From assembly GCA_029936705.1 (NCBI GenBank), contig JAPYSD010000178.1, positions 1-7,144 of the forward strand: a stretch of 7,144 nt of DNA, read 5' to 3'. Of this stretch, positions 6,627 through 7,144 are shown piece by piece. Position 1 is the first letter of the stretch; the number at the start of each line of letters is the position of its first letter. This DNA is from Croceicoccus sp. GTDB taxonomy: Bacteria; Pseudomonadota; Alphaproteobacteria; Sphingomonadales; Sphingomonadaceae. The notes below the pieces were generated by a model that saw only the letters and a program-made list of their open reading frames with translations, ran no database searches and was not told the DNA's origin. The translations under genes were made by a program, and so were the position numbers.

Positions 6627-7144
6627 ATGCTGACTTCCACCGATCTTCTTACCAAGCGCCGCTTTCTGCCGCTGTTCGTCACCCAGGTGCTGGGGGCGTT
6701 CAACGACAATCTGTACAAGAATGCGATGGTGTTGTTCGTCGTCTATGCCGTCTATTCCAGCGCGGCAGAGGAGACGATGTTCTCGGCCGTGGCGCAGGGG
6801 CTGTTCACCCTGCCCTTCGTGCTGTTCTCCGCCCTGTCGGGCCAGCTTGCCGACATGCGCGACAAGGCGATGATCATCCGCCGGGTCAAGCTGGCCGAGA
6901 TCGGCATCATGACCGTGGGCGCGACGGGGCTGGTCATGGCTTCGGTGAACTTTGCGGTCGACACCGTGGCGATCCCGCTGCTGCTGCTGGCCCTGTTCGC
7001 GATGGGCGTGCATTCCACGTTCTTCGGCCCGATCAAATATGCCATCCTGCCCCAGCACCTCGAAAGGAAGGAAGTGCTGGCCGGGACCGGCCTGGTCGAG
7101 GCGGGGACCTATCTGGCGATCCTGGCGGGCACGATCCTGGCCGG
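6627..7144 (+). CDS. LplT-like MFS protein of the lysophospholipid transporter/acyltransferase type, 3' part beyond the window
   Basis: The 172 complete residues form the start of a major facilitator superfamily protein. RRFLPLFVTQVLGAFNDNLY (11-30) and FFGPIKYAILPQHL (132-145) are typical of LplT-like lysophospholipid flippases. Membrane segments lie at about 14-45, 55-73, 90-108 and 114-133. The loop GQLADMRDK (72-80) corresponds to the MFS motif between helices 2 and 3. LplT moves lysophospholipids inward so that they can be re-acylated. In many proteobacteria this domain is fused to a PlsC-like acyltransferase and an AMP-dependent acyl-ACP synthetase (Aas) in a protein of over 1,000 residues; whether this copy is fused cannot be seen. 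The ATG at 6627 gives a natural N-terminus, though the AAGGAC upstream is distant. It diverges from pgsA, another phospholipid gene. Confidence 0.85.
   Translation, partial: MLTSTDLLTKRRFLPLFVTQVLGAFNDNLYKNAMVLFVVYAVYSSAAEETMFSAVAQGLFTLPFVLFSALSGQLADMRDKAMIIRRVKLAEIGIMTVGATGLVMASVNFAVDTVAIPLLLLALFAMGVHSTFFGPIKYAILPQHLERKEVLAGTGLVEAGTYLAILAGTILA

Noticed and set aside
6480..7058. Minus-strand open frame of 192 codons opposite the LplT-like gene
   Set aside because: It overlaps the pgsA start and is antisense to a recognisable MFS protein; low-complexity His/Gln/Gly translation.

Overview
The window looks like a chromosomal segment of a GC-rich alphaproteobacterium. I infer Sphingomonadales from the style of the housekeeping proteins, but no marker here proves the family. 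It is almost entirely coding. Seven genes lie on the minus strand and one partial gene on the plus strand. I see no tRNA, rRNA, insertion sequence, CRISPR array, prophage or integrase.

Read in the direction of transcription (right to left), the first block is a tightly packed minus-strand cluster: pgsA (phosphatidylglycerophosphate synthase), a GRDP/DUF1399-like protein with a C-terminal membrane anchor, a TIGR04222-type membrane protein with a Gly/Cys-rich tail, trmD (tRNA m1G37 methyltransferase) and rplS (ribosomal protein L19). Gaps are 6, 24 and 31 bases, followed by an ATGA overlap between trmD and rplS. A clear intrinsic terminator follows rplS. The usual partners upstream of trmD (rpsP, rimM) are absent, and the two poorly characterised membrane genes sit in their place.

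The second block, after the terminator and on the same strand, is a secreted dipeptidyl-peptidase IV-type serine peptidase (S9B) with a complete catalytic triad. It is followed 83 bases later by a branched-chain amino acid aminotransferase (ilvE) that runs off the left edge. Together they could serve peptide scavenging and amino-acid metabolism, but this link is only suggestive.

At the right edge a plus-strand gene diverges from pgsA. It encodes the N-terminus of an LplT-like MFS protein of the lysophospholipid transporter/acyltransferase type, so phospholipid synthesis and probable phospholipid repair genes share one 140-base intergenic region.

The least explained part is the GRDP-like/TIGR04222 pair at 4516-5913. 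Both families are of unknown function in bacteria, both proteins are membrane-associated, and one ends in a 27-residue Gly/Ser/Asp/Cys tail. They are the best candidates for an undescribed system, although the individual families are already known.
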